In this document: positions 21,243 to 29,642 of the stretch, piece after piece | Layout of the letters: every line of letters starts with the position of its first letter | Position numbering within the stretch: position 1 is the stretch's first letter | Assembly: GCA_026988025.1 (NCBI GenBank) | Contig: JALSMB010000060.1 | Coordinates: 1 to 37,367 of the forward strand | Direction: 5' to 3' | Origin: Candidatus Altimarinota bacterium | GTDB taxonomy: Bacteria; Patescibacteriota; Gracilibacteria; BD1-5; UBA6164 | Length of the DNA stretch: 37,367 nt | Made by a program: the position numbers and the translations under genes | The notes under the pieces: model-generated | The model's input: only the letters and a program-made list of their open reading frames with translations | What the model was told of the DNA's origin: nothing | Database searches by the model: none

Positions 21243-22378
21243 TTTAACTCCTTTTCAAATTTTGATTTAATATCATCTGAGATGATTTTTATATCATGTC
21301 TTCTAGGAGTCTCTAAGCTCCAACCATTATTATCAGCCTCTTTCTGAATAAAACTCATTAAATTTTTGATAATCAAAGTGTAATTTTCAAGAAATTCCTG
21401 TTTAATAAAAATATTTAATTCAATACCGTGATCATCATCTTCAGTTGTAAAAAATATCTCTAAGGTTTCTAAATCAAGACAATCATTATTATCTTTATTA
21501 AACTCAATTAGCCATATTCTAAAATTTGTCTCTAAATAATATTTAATCTTTTTTGATACGATATATAGTTTTTTAAAACGCTTACCATTTTCATATGTAG
21601 TAAAAGTTTTGATTTCACTATGAGATATTGTTACATAGTCTTTAGAAAATCTTCTAAATAACATGATTTCATAAATATTCATATCAATAATTTTACCAAA
21701 AATTTCCTTATCATTTAACCAAAATGAAACATATGAATCAAAAGATAAGTGAGGATTTTTAGCAAAGCGAATTGTGTGTTTGAAATCTTGCAAATACGGC
21801 AAAATGAATGCAGCACCAAAAAGTAAAACAACACCATAAGCCATTGAGTCTTTTTTTATAACTCCATCTAAAATAACTGCTAAATATAAAAGAGCAAAGA
21901 AGAAAATACATAAAATCAAAAACATATCATACAATCTAGTAGTCTTGTTTGATTTATACGTTTTTTCTATTTGCCATATTTTATCAGACTTTGTTAAATA
22001 TCTTTTATTATTAAAAGAAAATTCACCATCAATCTTATTTTTAACAATATTGTCATAAATATCTGAATAATCATCATCTTCTTCTTTAATATGTCTATTT
22101 GTTTCCTTTTCGGTAGAATATTTTTTGAATATAAACCATGTAGCTAAATTGTATGAAACAATAATAGCAGAAATAGCTATAACAAAATCTATCAACCATT
22201 TATTATGGATTCCAAATAATTCTAAAACAAAGTTTAAAATTAGTGAAACAACTACAATTTGTAAATTTAATATTGTTATGTCTCTTTTTTTTGTATCTCT
22301 TTTATAAATAATACTTTTAATTAAGTATGAAAGAATAAAATAAGAAACAATAGATATAACTATTAATGTATAAAACAT
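21239..22378 (-). CDS. membrane protein, 379 aa
   Basis: Family not recognised. Three N-terminal TM helices within residues 1-85, a charged loop, then two more at about 148-195; the C-terminal half is soluble and begins near SFDSYVSFWLND. SD AAGGA. It starts 11 bases after the mscS-like stop in the same unit. It ends at TGA (21241-21239) within an ATGA overlap; reading UGA as Gly would add 15 residues before TAG. Glycines are all GGN. Confidence 0.75.
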   Translation of the reverse strand: MFYTLIVISIVSYFILSYLIKSIIYKRDTKKRDITILNLQIVVVSLILNFVLELFGIHNKWLIDFVIAISAIIVSYNLATWFIFKKYSTEKETNRHIKEEDDDYSDIYDNIVKNKIDGEFSFNNKRYLTKSDKIWQIEKTYKSNKTTRLYDMFLILCIFFFALLYLAVILDGVIKKDSMAYGVVLLFGAAFILPYLQDFKHTIRFAKNPHLSFDSYVSFWLNDKEIFGKIIDMNIYEIMLFRRFSKDYVTISHSEIKTFTTYENGKRFKKLYIVSKKIKYYLETNFRIWLIEFNKDNNDCLDLETLEIFFTTEDDDHGIELNIFIKQEFLENYTLIIKNLMSFIQKEADNNGWSLETPRRHDIKIISDDIKSKFEKELK

Positions 22379-22389
22379 TACAGATCCTT

Positions 22390-23700
22390 TTATTTATTTT
22401 GATCTACAAATGGATTTTGTAGATATTTAGCTTCAATTATCATTGAGCAACTATGTTCTTCTAATATTTTTTTTATTTCTAAAATAATACTCTCCTTAGT
22501 ATCTCTCTGAAACTTCCATTCATCCTTTTTTGTAAAAGCATAAACATTTATTTTATTACCATGTTCTACATTTACTAAATGAACAAACAAAGTATCAGAA
22601 AAACCAAATTCTAATTTTCGTTCTTCATTTAATTTTTTATCATTTGAAAGAGATGTTTCCGATGATATACCGTCATGATTTTTAATCATTTTTCTAATTT
22701 CCTCTAAAATTAATGATATTTTAGCTGAAGATAGATTTATTGGTAAATAAAAATCAAACTTAATTCTTCTTACAATTCTAGTATTATAATTTATAACACT
22801 ATCTCTAATTAATTCTGAATTTGGAACCAAAATCATAGATTGATTAAAAGCTCTAACTTTTGTATAGAATAAACCAATTTTATAAATAGTTCCTTCACCT
22901 TTTGAAAATGAGATCCAATCACCAATTGAAAAATCTTTTTCAGTAACAAGCTTAAAAGCAGCTAAATATGAAGCAAATGAATCCTTCATTAAAATACCCA
23001 TAACTAAACCAGCACCTCCAACGTATTTTAAAATATCAGGCCAATAAGTATAAATAGTAATAATTGAAGAAATTAAAATCAATAAAATTTTTAAAGTAAT
23101 AATTATTAACTCAATTTCCTCTACCTTAAACTTATTTTTATTTTTTAAAATAATATCACTATAATTAGTTAAACCATTCCAAAAAAGCCAAACACCCATA
23201 AATAATTGAATTGTATTAAATACTGACTCAATATTATTACTAATATTATATGGATAATACAGTACTTTTACTGACCAATGAATAGAAAACACAATCAAAA
23301 ACCAAAGCATTGGAATCTTTACAGATTCAACAAGTCTAAAAACTAAGTCTTCTTCTTTTTTAAGATTTTTAGAAAACTTCCATTCAATAACATTTGAAAT
23401 AATATATCTCAAAACCCAAGAAAGACTTAAAAATATAATAATTAAAAGCATTTTTGCAGTATCAAGATGGAAAAAATCAAAATAAAGTCCAATAGATTTA
23501 AAACCTTCATTCATCTTAAATAATAAGAATTGAAACATATTATCTGCTTCATCTATTTGTGAAACAGTTTTTATTGTATCAGAAACTTCAACAATGACCT
23601 TTTCAACTTTTGATGAAACACTATTATTCAAATCAGTATTTTCAATAGTATTAGCATGTAGAAATACAACAAACATTAATAGTGAATATATAAGCTTCAT
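22390..23700 (-). CDS. MscS-type mechanosensitive channel
   Basis: 436 residues from the Met at 23700, chosen because AAAAGGAGGT lies 6 bases before it and a signal peptide follows (MKLIYSLLMFVVFLHAN); an in-frame Met 14 codons earlier lacks these. Four or so TM helices follow, then the pore-lining helix GGAGLVMGILMKDSFASYL, like TM3 of MscS, the beta domain (FSIGDWISF, MILVPNSELIRD), and the C-terminal alpha/beta cap. MscS channels release solutes under membrane tension. First gene of a five-gene unit. One in-frame CGA (22620-22618) in NEERKLE. Confidence 0.9.
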   Translation of the reverse strand: MKLIYSLLMFVVFLHANTIENTDLNNSVSSKVEKVIVEVSDTIKTVSQIDEADNMFQFLLFKMNEGFKSIGLYFDFFHLDTAKMLLIIIFLSLSWVLRYIISNVIEWKFSKNLKKEEDLVFRLVESVKIPMLWFLIVFSIHWSVKVLYYPYNISNNIESVFNTIQLFMGVWLFWNGLTNYSDIILKNKNKFKVEEIELIIITLKILLILISSIITIYTYWPDILKYVGGAGLVMGILMKDSFASYLAAFKLVTEKDFSIGDWISFSKGEGTIYKIGLFYTKVRAFNQSMILVPNSELIRDSVINYNTRIVRRIKFDFYLPINLSSAKISLILEEIRKMIKNHDGISSETSLSNDKKLNEERKLEFGFSDTLFVHLVNVEHGNKINVYAFTKKDEWKFQRDTKESIILEIKKILEEHSCSMIIEAKYLQNPFVDQNK

Positions 23701-23771
23701 TTTTATACCTCCTTTTAATTTTAAATATCTATAAATAGACATTTATTCAGATTATTTTAATGAGCTGAGAT

Positions 23772-23799
23772 ATTTTAAAATATTTACACATAAAGTCAA
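23772..23799 (-). promoter_or_regulatory. promoter of the mscS-led unit
   Basis: TTGACT (23799-23794), 16-base spacer, TAAAAT (23777-23772). Confidence 0.6.
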
Positions 23800-23823
23800 G
23801 TTCAAAAAATATAAAAAAAATAA

Positions 23824-23843
23824 GGTAAGTATCTCTACTTACC
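23824..23843 (-). terminator. terminator of the 484-residue protein gene
   Basis: GGTAAGTA / TACTTACC stem with a 4-base loop, then a run of eight T on the minus strand. Confidence 0.75.
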
Positions 23844-23866
23844 CTAAAGTTTAACCTAAATACAAC

Positions 23867-25321
23867 TTAATCTACATTATGTAGCTTAGCATATTTAGTA
23901 GTAATACTAACATTTTTGACAATATCTTCTGATTTAATCTTATTTGAATCAAGATACGCAGTTAAAAGTTGCATAATATCTCTTTCAATATCAACCATAG
24001 TTACTCTATAATTATAAGTATTCATAGAAGATAAGTCACCATACAAACCTTTAGAAATATTTTTTTGCATAACATTCCTGATATCAGATAGTACCTTTTT
24101 TAAATTAGTACCTAAAAGAAAATCACCCTTATTAAATTCAAAATTTACCTCTAAATCTATATATTTATTTGAAAATGATAACAAACTACCTGGAGTTTGA
24201 TAGACCAAATCAATAGAATGTTTAGCATAAACTGGTTTAAATCTATCTACTATATCATTAGTTTTTAAAAACAAACCATTTGGAACAACAAAAGAATTAT
24301 CTTCTAAAAATACTTGCTTCTGAGTATCATAAATATATTCTGATTTGTATTTATAATTTTTCGTATAAACAAATAATAGAAAGAAAATTACCACACCTCC
24401 AGCAATAGTTCCTAAGATATTTTGACCTTTAATTTTATATATAAGATTATCCTTATAACTTATATTATAATTTTTATTTCTACTAACCTTATCAGTTTGT
24501 AAAAAATAAAACCAAGCAATAAGTAAAAATACAGGTATAATCATACTCCAATCAAATGCAAAAACACTTTTTATTAAGCCAGCATTAACAGATAAAGTTA
24601 TAATAATCACCCAAAGAAAGATATTTTTTGCATACTCATTAAATTGAGTATAAAACCTATCTTTTATAAATAAAGATGAATCTTCTTTAGATAGAACTAT
24701 ATTTTTATCATAATACTCTGTATACAAAACAGGTTTTGAATAACTTACATCATTATTATTATTAAATAAAGATTCCGGATTTATTTTAAAGTTTTCAACT
24801 TTATTACCTATAAGTAAAGCATCAGAAAGTAAATATATTTTTTTAAACTTTCTTTTTATAGATTTTACTTCAATCTCTTTATCTAATTTAACCTCATATA
24901 CACTTTTTGTATTAAAAAGTATTTTATGAAAATTATTAGATGCTACATCTTTATCTTTTTCAGATACAATAATACCAGAATAAGTTTTATTAAGGTCAAA
25001 TAAATCTTTAGAAACATAGAAAGATATAAAATTATAATCCTTTAAACTAGAATAATAATTCATAATTAGATCATCAAAATTAAATTTAACGATAAATTCA
25101 TCAAAAAAAGAAAAGTCTTCTTTATCGATATTAAATTCCAAAATCATACCTGGTGATAACGTGATATCATCCAAAGAAATCAAGAAACTATCTTCACTAC
25201 AATCTTCTCTATATAGTTTATAATAATATTCATCTTCTATATAATCTAAGTCATTACCGACAACATACTTCACTTTTTCAACATTTGGCTGTTGATCACC
25301 TTTATTTTGATTTTCAGACAT
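23867..25321 (-). CDS. membrane protein with soluble N- and C-terminal domains, 484 aa
   Basis: Family not recognised. Start taken at MSENQNK (25321), because GGAGG lies 8 bases before it; the ATG at 25336 overlaps that SD and is unlikely. Residues 1-225 are acidic and soluble, three hydrophobic helices lie at about 230-320, and the last 150 residues are soluble with a helical end (FNKGDFLLGTNLKKVLSDI). One-gene unit with its own promoter, structured leader and terminator, at the right (upstream) edge of the island. Glycines all GGN; stop TAA. Confidence 0.75.
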   Translation of the reverse strand: MSENQNKGDQQPNVEKVKYVVGNDLDYIEDEYYYKLYREDCSEDSFLISLDDITLSPGMILEFNIDKEDFSFFDEFIVKFNFDDLIMNYYSSLKDYNFISFYVSKDLFDLNKTYSGIIVSEKDKDVASNNFHKILFNTKSVYEVKLDKEIEVKSIKRKFKKIYLLSDALLIGNKVENFKINPESLFNNNNDVSYSKPVLYTEYYDKNIVLSKEDSSLFIKDRFYTQFNEYAKNIFLWVIIITLSVNAGLIKSVFAFDWSMIIPVFLLIAWFYFLQTDKVSRNKNYNISYKDNLIYKIKGQNILGTIAGGVVIFFLLFVYTKNYKYKSEYIYDTQKQVFLEDNSFVVPNGLFLKTNDIVDRFKPVYAKHSIDLVYQTPGSLLSFSNKYIDLEVNFEFNKGDFLLGTNLKKVLSDIRNVMQKNISKGLYGDLSSMNTYNYRVTMVDIERDIMQLLTAYLDSNKIKSEDIVKNVSITTKYAKLHNVD

Positions 25322-25345
25322 TATTATGTCCTCCATAATTAATTT

Positions 25346-25390
25346 CTATACTAACCGTATAGGAACTTCACCTTAGAACCTAAGGAGTTC
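25346..25390 (-). promoter_or_regulatory. structured 5' leader of the 484-residue protein gene
   Basis: Two hairpins between promoter and SD: CTATAC/GTATAG (25346-25362) and CCTTAG/CTAAGG (25371-25385), the latter extended by GAACT/AGTTC across a 3-base bulge. It matches no riboswitch class I know; a regulatory role is inference. Confidence 0.4.
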
Positions 25391-25399
25391 AGCTAAATA

Positions 25400-25427
25400 A
25401 ACATAAGATAAAAATGTAAATAGTCAA
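25400..25427 (-). promoter_or_regulatory. promoter of the 484-residue protein gene
   Basis: TTGACT (25427-25422), 16-base spacer, TATGTT (25405-25400), at the right edge of the island. Confidence 0.6.
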
Positions 25428-25431
25428 TATT

Positions 25432-26277
25432 TTAATCCTCAATTGGAAATTTTTTTCAACAATTTAAGCAATAATTTGAATCTTTAGGGTTTTTATACAT
25501 ACACCTTTCACATTTTTTACCTCTTCTAGTATGTCATGCAATTTCATTTTTCTTTGATGTATCCATAAATACCATTACAGTAATAGCAGAAGCTAAGGCT
25601 AATATTAATGGTCATACAAAAACTAAAAATGCAGCTAAAATTTTACCTAAATTAGTTGATGGTATCATATCTCAGTATCAAACAGTTGACATAGTAATTA
25701 ATCACCACCATAAAGCCATTGGTATTGAAGTAAAATTTGTTCATTCAATATGATTTTCTAAGAAATATACATAACTTGAACTTATAAATAATATAATAAT
25801 AAACAATATAAATACAGCTTTATACTCTTCTTTATAATCTTTAAGTGATTTAACGAATCATGCAGTTAATGGTATATCTTTTATTAATCTTAATATTCTT
25901 AATATTCTTAATAATCTAAGTACCTTTAAAAATTCTCATATAGTGACTAATCATAAAAAGAAAGGTAAGAAAGATAACAAATCAATTATCCTAATTGGAT
26001 TAATTAAAAATTTTAACTTATCTCTAGCTCTAAAAAACCTATAAAAATATTCTACAGCAAATACAATAGATATAAAAGCATCAAAAAGAAATAATTCATT
26101 AAAATATACTAACGCATTATTTCACAAACTTTCAAAACTTATACTAAAAGCAAATAATATAATAAGTAGAGTAATAAATTTACTTAAAAGAATCCCTGCT
26201 TTACTACTTGGATCATCTAAAATATTTTCATATTTATTGTGATTGTAATGTAAAAAAGATTTTATTTTTCAAAACAT
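25432..26277 (-). CDS. voltage-gated K+ channel with C-terminal zinc ribbon
   Basis: 281 residues when TGA is Gly. Six-TM channel: the S4 voltage sensor is the repeat LRLLRILRILRL (Arg every third residue), and the selectivity filter TMSTVGYGDM has both filter glycines encoded by TGA, which is among the best evidence for the code. A short pore-forming S5-S6 follows. The C-terminus carries CERC and CLNC pairs (about residues 255-272), a zinc ribbon, which is unusual for a Kv channel. No SD; stop TAA. First native gene to the right of the island. Confidence 0.92.
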
Positions 26278-26334
26278 AATATTATAGTAATTAATATTTA
26301 ATTAAATTATACTATATAACTATTAATAATACAA

Positions 26335-26362
26335 AAGAAATAGGTATATTAACCTATTTCTT
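26335..26362 (-). terminator. terminator of the Ste24-type protease gene
   Basis: Perfect 11-bp stem AAGAAATAGGT / ACCTATTTCTT around the TAG stop, followed by a short T-run. Confidence 0.6.
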
Positions 26363-27592
26363 AATTGTATTTAATGCATTTAATCTTTTTAGAACTGTTG
26401 GATGACTATAATTGAAAAACTCATATAATTTATGTGGTCTTAAATTACTCAGATTATTCCTAGAAAGTTTAATTAAAGCATTTTTCAAATCATCTGGGTT
26501 ATGATTTAATCAGGCAAATTCATCAGCTTGATATTCATTTCTCCTAGATAATATATTTCATAATAATCAAAAAATAATTGAAATAGGAGTGTATAAAATT
26601 CAAAAAGCTACTATTCAAACAGCAAAACTAGAAGTTTTTGAACCTAACGCTTGCGAAACTTCTGGTATAGATAATGTAAGCCCTAAAATAAAAAGCATTA
26701 ATCAAGTTTGCATAGTTCCAAAAGCTAGCATTTGCAATGTATGTTTTCTTTTATAATGACCTATTTCATGAGCTAAAACTCAAACTAATTCTGAAACAGT
26801 TAAATCTTTTATCAAAGTATCATACAAAACTATTCTTTTTTTAGGTCCAAATCATGAAAAATAAGCATTAGCTTTACTACTTCTTTTTGATCAATCTATT
26901 ACATAAATATTATCTAATTTAAATCATACTTTATTTGCAAATTTTTCAATTTCAGTTCTAAGCTCTCAGTTTTCAAGTGGAGTTTGTTTATTAAATAGCG
27001 GTACAATTAAACTACTGTAAAACATCATCATAAATACTGAAAAGAAAGTTATAATTCACCGTGTATATAACCAAAAATAACTTCCTGTTTTTAAATATAT
27101 CCATGTAATTAAAGCAATTAAAGTTCATCAAATAATAGCAGTTAAAATCAATGATTTAATTGAATCAATGAAAAATAATTTTTTAGTCATTTTATTAAAT
27201 CAAAACTTTTCTTCTATAACAAATGTAGAATAATAAGAAAATGGTACTCATATAATACTTTGAATAATTGTTATGACTCAGAAAAAATATAGAGTTTTAA
27301 TTATTTCATTTGATTCATAAATAGATATATAGTCATATAAATAACCAAAACCTCAAAAAACTAATACTATTAACATTATAATAAATGAAAATATTCCAGA
27401 AATACTAGAAAAAGTATGTTTAACTTTTTCATACTCCATGGATTTAGAATATTTTTTTTCATCATATATATCTTTTAATTCTTCTGGTAATTTTGTCGAC
27501 CAATTCAGTGTATTTAAATAATCTAAGGTTTTTGATAAAATAAATTCTCAAATAAATAATCCTAAAATTATATAAAAAATAGTATCTTGCAT
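26354..27592 (-). CDS. Ste24-type membrane zinc metalloprotease (M48)
   Basis: 412 residues. Multi-spanning protease with the zinc motif HEIGH (in [16 protein letters not shown]) and the downstream Glu (NEYQADEFA). The block [17 protein letters not shown] and [15 protein letters not shown] are diagnostic for the Ste24/CAAX protease 1 branch rather than HtpX. Bacterial members act in membrane-protein quality control. One CGG codon at 27061-27059 falls in WLYTxGIITF, where bacterial homologues commonly have Trp, so CGG may be read as Trp. No SD; stop TAG. Confidence 0.92.
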
Positions 27593-27613
27593 GTATTAAT
27601 GTATTATTATATA

Positions 27614-29074
27614 TTATATTTTTTCAACTCTACTTCATTCTCTTGAATCAACTATTTTATATCATTCATTAATTAATTCATCTCTAATTTTATCTGCTAA
27701 ATCAAAATCTTTATTTTTTTTAGCATTATCCCTTTCTGCTAACTTTTCTAAAATTATATCAGATATTTTTTCTTCATTTAATATTTTAAAATCAAAAATT
27801 CATAAAACTTGATTCATAGTTTCAAACATATCCTTAATTGATATTATTTCTTCTAATGATAAATCTCAATCTCTAATTCAAGTATTAGTAAATTTAGCTA
27901 AATCATGATATACAGCCATTGCTTCTGGAATATTAAAATCGTCTTCTAATTGCAAAACATATTCTTGCATCACTTCTTGCATATAATTTCTAAAATCTCT
28001 AGAAATTCATACAACTTTTTTTTCTCAAGATTTTATTTCCCTATTTACTAATTTTAATGTTTCATCGATAGAATTAATAGCATTAATATTAGCTTCAAGT
28101 TTATCAAAACTAAAATCTATACTTGAAGAATATTTAGCATTTATAAATCATAATCTAATTGCTCTATATAAAACAGATTTGTTTGTATCCTTAAATTTTT
28201 CTTCTATATCTGATAATGTATAAAAATTACCTTCTGATTTAGACATTTTTTTACCATCTACCATTAAATGACCTGAATGTAACCAGTATCTAGCAAACTC
28301 TTTTCTAGTACAAGATTCTGTTTGAGCAATTTCATTTTGGTGATGTGGGAATATAAGATCAACACCTCACATATGAATATCAATTTGAGGACCAAAATAT
28401 TTCATATTACAAGCAGAACATTCAATATGCCAACCAGGTCTTCATTTTAATATGACTTCTTTTCAGTCAATAGTAAAAGTTTCATTCCAAAAATTTTCTC
28501 AATCAGACTCTTTCCAAGCTTTCCAAAGAACAAAATCTGAAGCAGAATCTTTATCATATTCATCATTATCAACTCTAGCTCATTCCTTTAATCATTTCAT
28601 ATCAAGATTAGCTAATTTTCAATATTTTCTAAAAGTTTTCACTCAAAAATAAATACTTCAGTCATCTCATAAATAAGCGTTTTTTCTATTTAACATTGTT
28701 TGAATCATTCTAACCATTTCTGGTATAAGAGTTGTAACAGCTACTACATTATCAGCTTTTTCAATTCAAAGTTTAGCAATATCTTCAAGAAAAGATTTTG
28801 TATATTTTTCAGTAAATGTTTTTAAATCAATTCATGCAGAAATACTATCTCTAATAGTTTTATCATCTACATCTGTAAGATTCATTGTAGTCTTAATATT
28901 ATATCCAATAAATTTCATAGTTTTGACAACTATATCTTCGAATACAAATGTTCTTAAATTTCAAATATGAGCATAATTATAGACTGTTGGTCCACAATAA
29001 TATATTTTTAATTCTCTATCAGCTATAGGTTTAAATTTTTCTAATTTTCTTGTTTTAGTATTATATAATTCCAT
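27614..29074 (-). CDS. cysS: cysteinyl-tRNA synthetase
   Basis: 486 residues. N-terminal [19 protein letters not shown] carries the first zinc-binding Cys and the HIGH-type motif HIGN (Gly by TGA); GWHIECSAC and [10 protein letters not shown] supply the remaining zinc and active-site residues; the KMSKS motif (KKMSKSEGN) follows; a helical anticodon-binding C-terminus ends the protein. It begins immediately after the TAA of the 2Fe-2S gene (TAAATG), without SD. All domains of a working enzyme are present. Confidence 0.96.
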
Positions 29075-29350
29075 TTATTTTTTATCATTATTATTAATAT
29101 TAGTTTTCTTTTTTTTCTTCTTTTTATTAGTATGAAAAACAAATTCTGAAGCTTTAGCTGGATTTATATAATTATGAATATTTCAATCGACCTTTATATT
29201 TGGTCATTTTTTACATTCTCACATACATAAACTTTCTTCTATTTCTAAATCTTTTAAATTAAATCTTTCTTTATCATTTTTTAATCTAGTAATAATATAA
29301 TCACTAAATCTATCTTTACATGCACTTCACATACATACTTTAATTTTCAT
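29075..29350 (-). CDS. thioredoxin-like [2Fe-2S] ferredoxin
   Basis: 91 residues. The cluster cysteines are in VCMGSACK at the N-terminus and CMGECKKGPNIKVDG in the middle, the C-x4-C...C-x3-C pattern of the NuoE/thioredoxin-like ferredoxin fold. The C-terminal 20 residues are a lysine-rich tail of no known role. Such proteins carry electrons or protect enzymes; no hydrogenase or Complex I gene is nearby. It lies zero bases upstream of cysS, so the two are co-transcribed. Glycines by TGA; no SD. Confidence 0.85.
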
Positions 29351-29434
29351 TTTTCATTTATTAGCTATTTAATACGATAATTATTCTAATTACTATTAAA
29401 AAATAAGCAAAAAATAAAAAAGTAAAAAAAAAAT

Positions 29435-29461
29435 TTGATTATATCTTTTTTTTCATATAAT
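29435..29461 (+). promoter_or_regulatory. tRNA-Phe promoter
   Basis: TTGATT (29435-29440), 15-base spacer, perfect TATAAT (29456-29461), 18 bases before the tRNA. Confidence 0.6.
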
Positions 29462-29479
29462 AGTTTCGCATTAATAAAT

Positions 29480-29554
29480 GCCGGAGTAGCTCAGGGGTAG
29501 AGCAGGGCCCTGAAAAGGCCTGTGTCGGTGGTTCAAATCCGCCCTTCGGCACCA
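29480..29554 (+). tRNA. tRNA-Phe (GAA)
   Basis: 75 nt cloverleaf with encoded CCA. Acceptor GCCGGAG/CTTCGGC, D stem GCTC/GAGC, anticodon stem GGGCC/GGCCT around loop CTGAAAA (anticodon GAA), T stem GGTGG/CCGCC with loop TTCAAAT. Confidence 0.95.
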
Positions 29555-29567
29555 TTGCTAAAAAAAG

Positions 29568-29598
29568 AAAACAGTAAATTTAATTTTGCTGTTTTTTT
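29568..29598 (+). terminator. tRNA-Phe terminator
   Basis: AAACAGTAAA / TTTGCTGTTT stem (one G-U pair) followed by seven T. Confidence 0.65.
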
Positions 29599-29613
29599 AT
29601 TTATTTAAAAAAG

Positions 29614-29642
29614 AAAGAGAAACTATTATTTAGTTTCTCTTT
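29614..29642 (-). terminator. terminator of the PBP gene
   Basis: Perfect 12-bp stem AAAGAGAAACTA / TAGTTTCTCTTT spanning the TAA stop, then T6 on the minus strand. Confidence 0.7.

Larger units (their letters stand above)
13320..25430 (-). other. standard-code membrane-protein island inside a UGA=Gly genome
   Basis: Ten minus-strand genes in five units differ from both flanks in every translation signal I can read: no in-frame TGA, three TGA stops in ATGA overlaps, CGA used for Arg, and an SD before every gene. Boundaries are placed in the gap after the metG start (13252-13371) and the gap before the K+ channel stop (25322-25431). I see no integrase, transposase, tRNA target or terminal repeats, so the route of entry is unknown. 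Confidence 0.8.

Noticed and set aside
13372..25336. The island as a prophage
   Set aside because: No capsid, terminase, portal, tail, integrase or lysis gene can be seen; only the LemA-like subfamily hints at phages.
25350..25369. A 13-base match to one arm of the yeast FRT site (GTATAGGAACTTC)
   Set aside because: The second arm and the spacer are missing; without a recombinase nearby I take it as chance or part of the leader hairpins.
29478..29600. tRNA-Phe as an integration site
   Set aside because: Its flanks are native on both sides, with no repeat of the tRNA 3' end and no foreign genes beside it.
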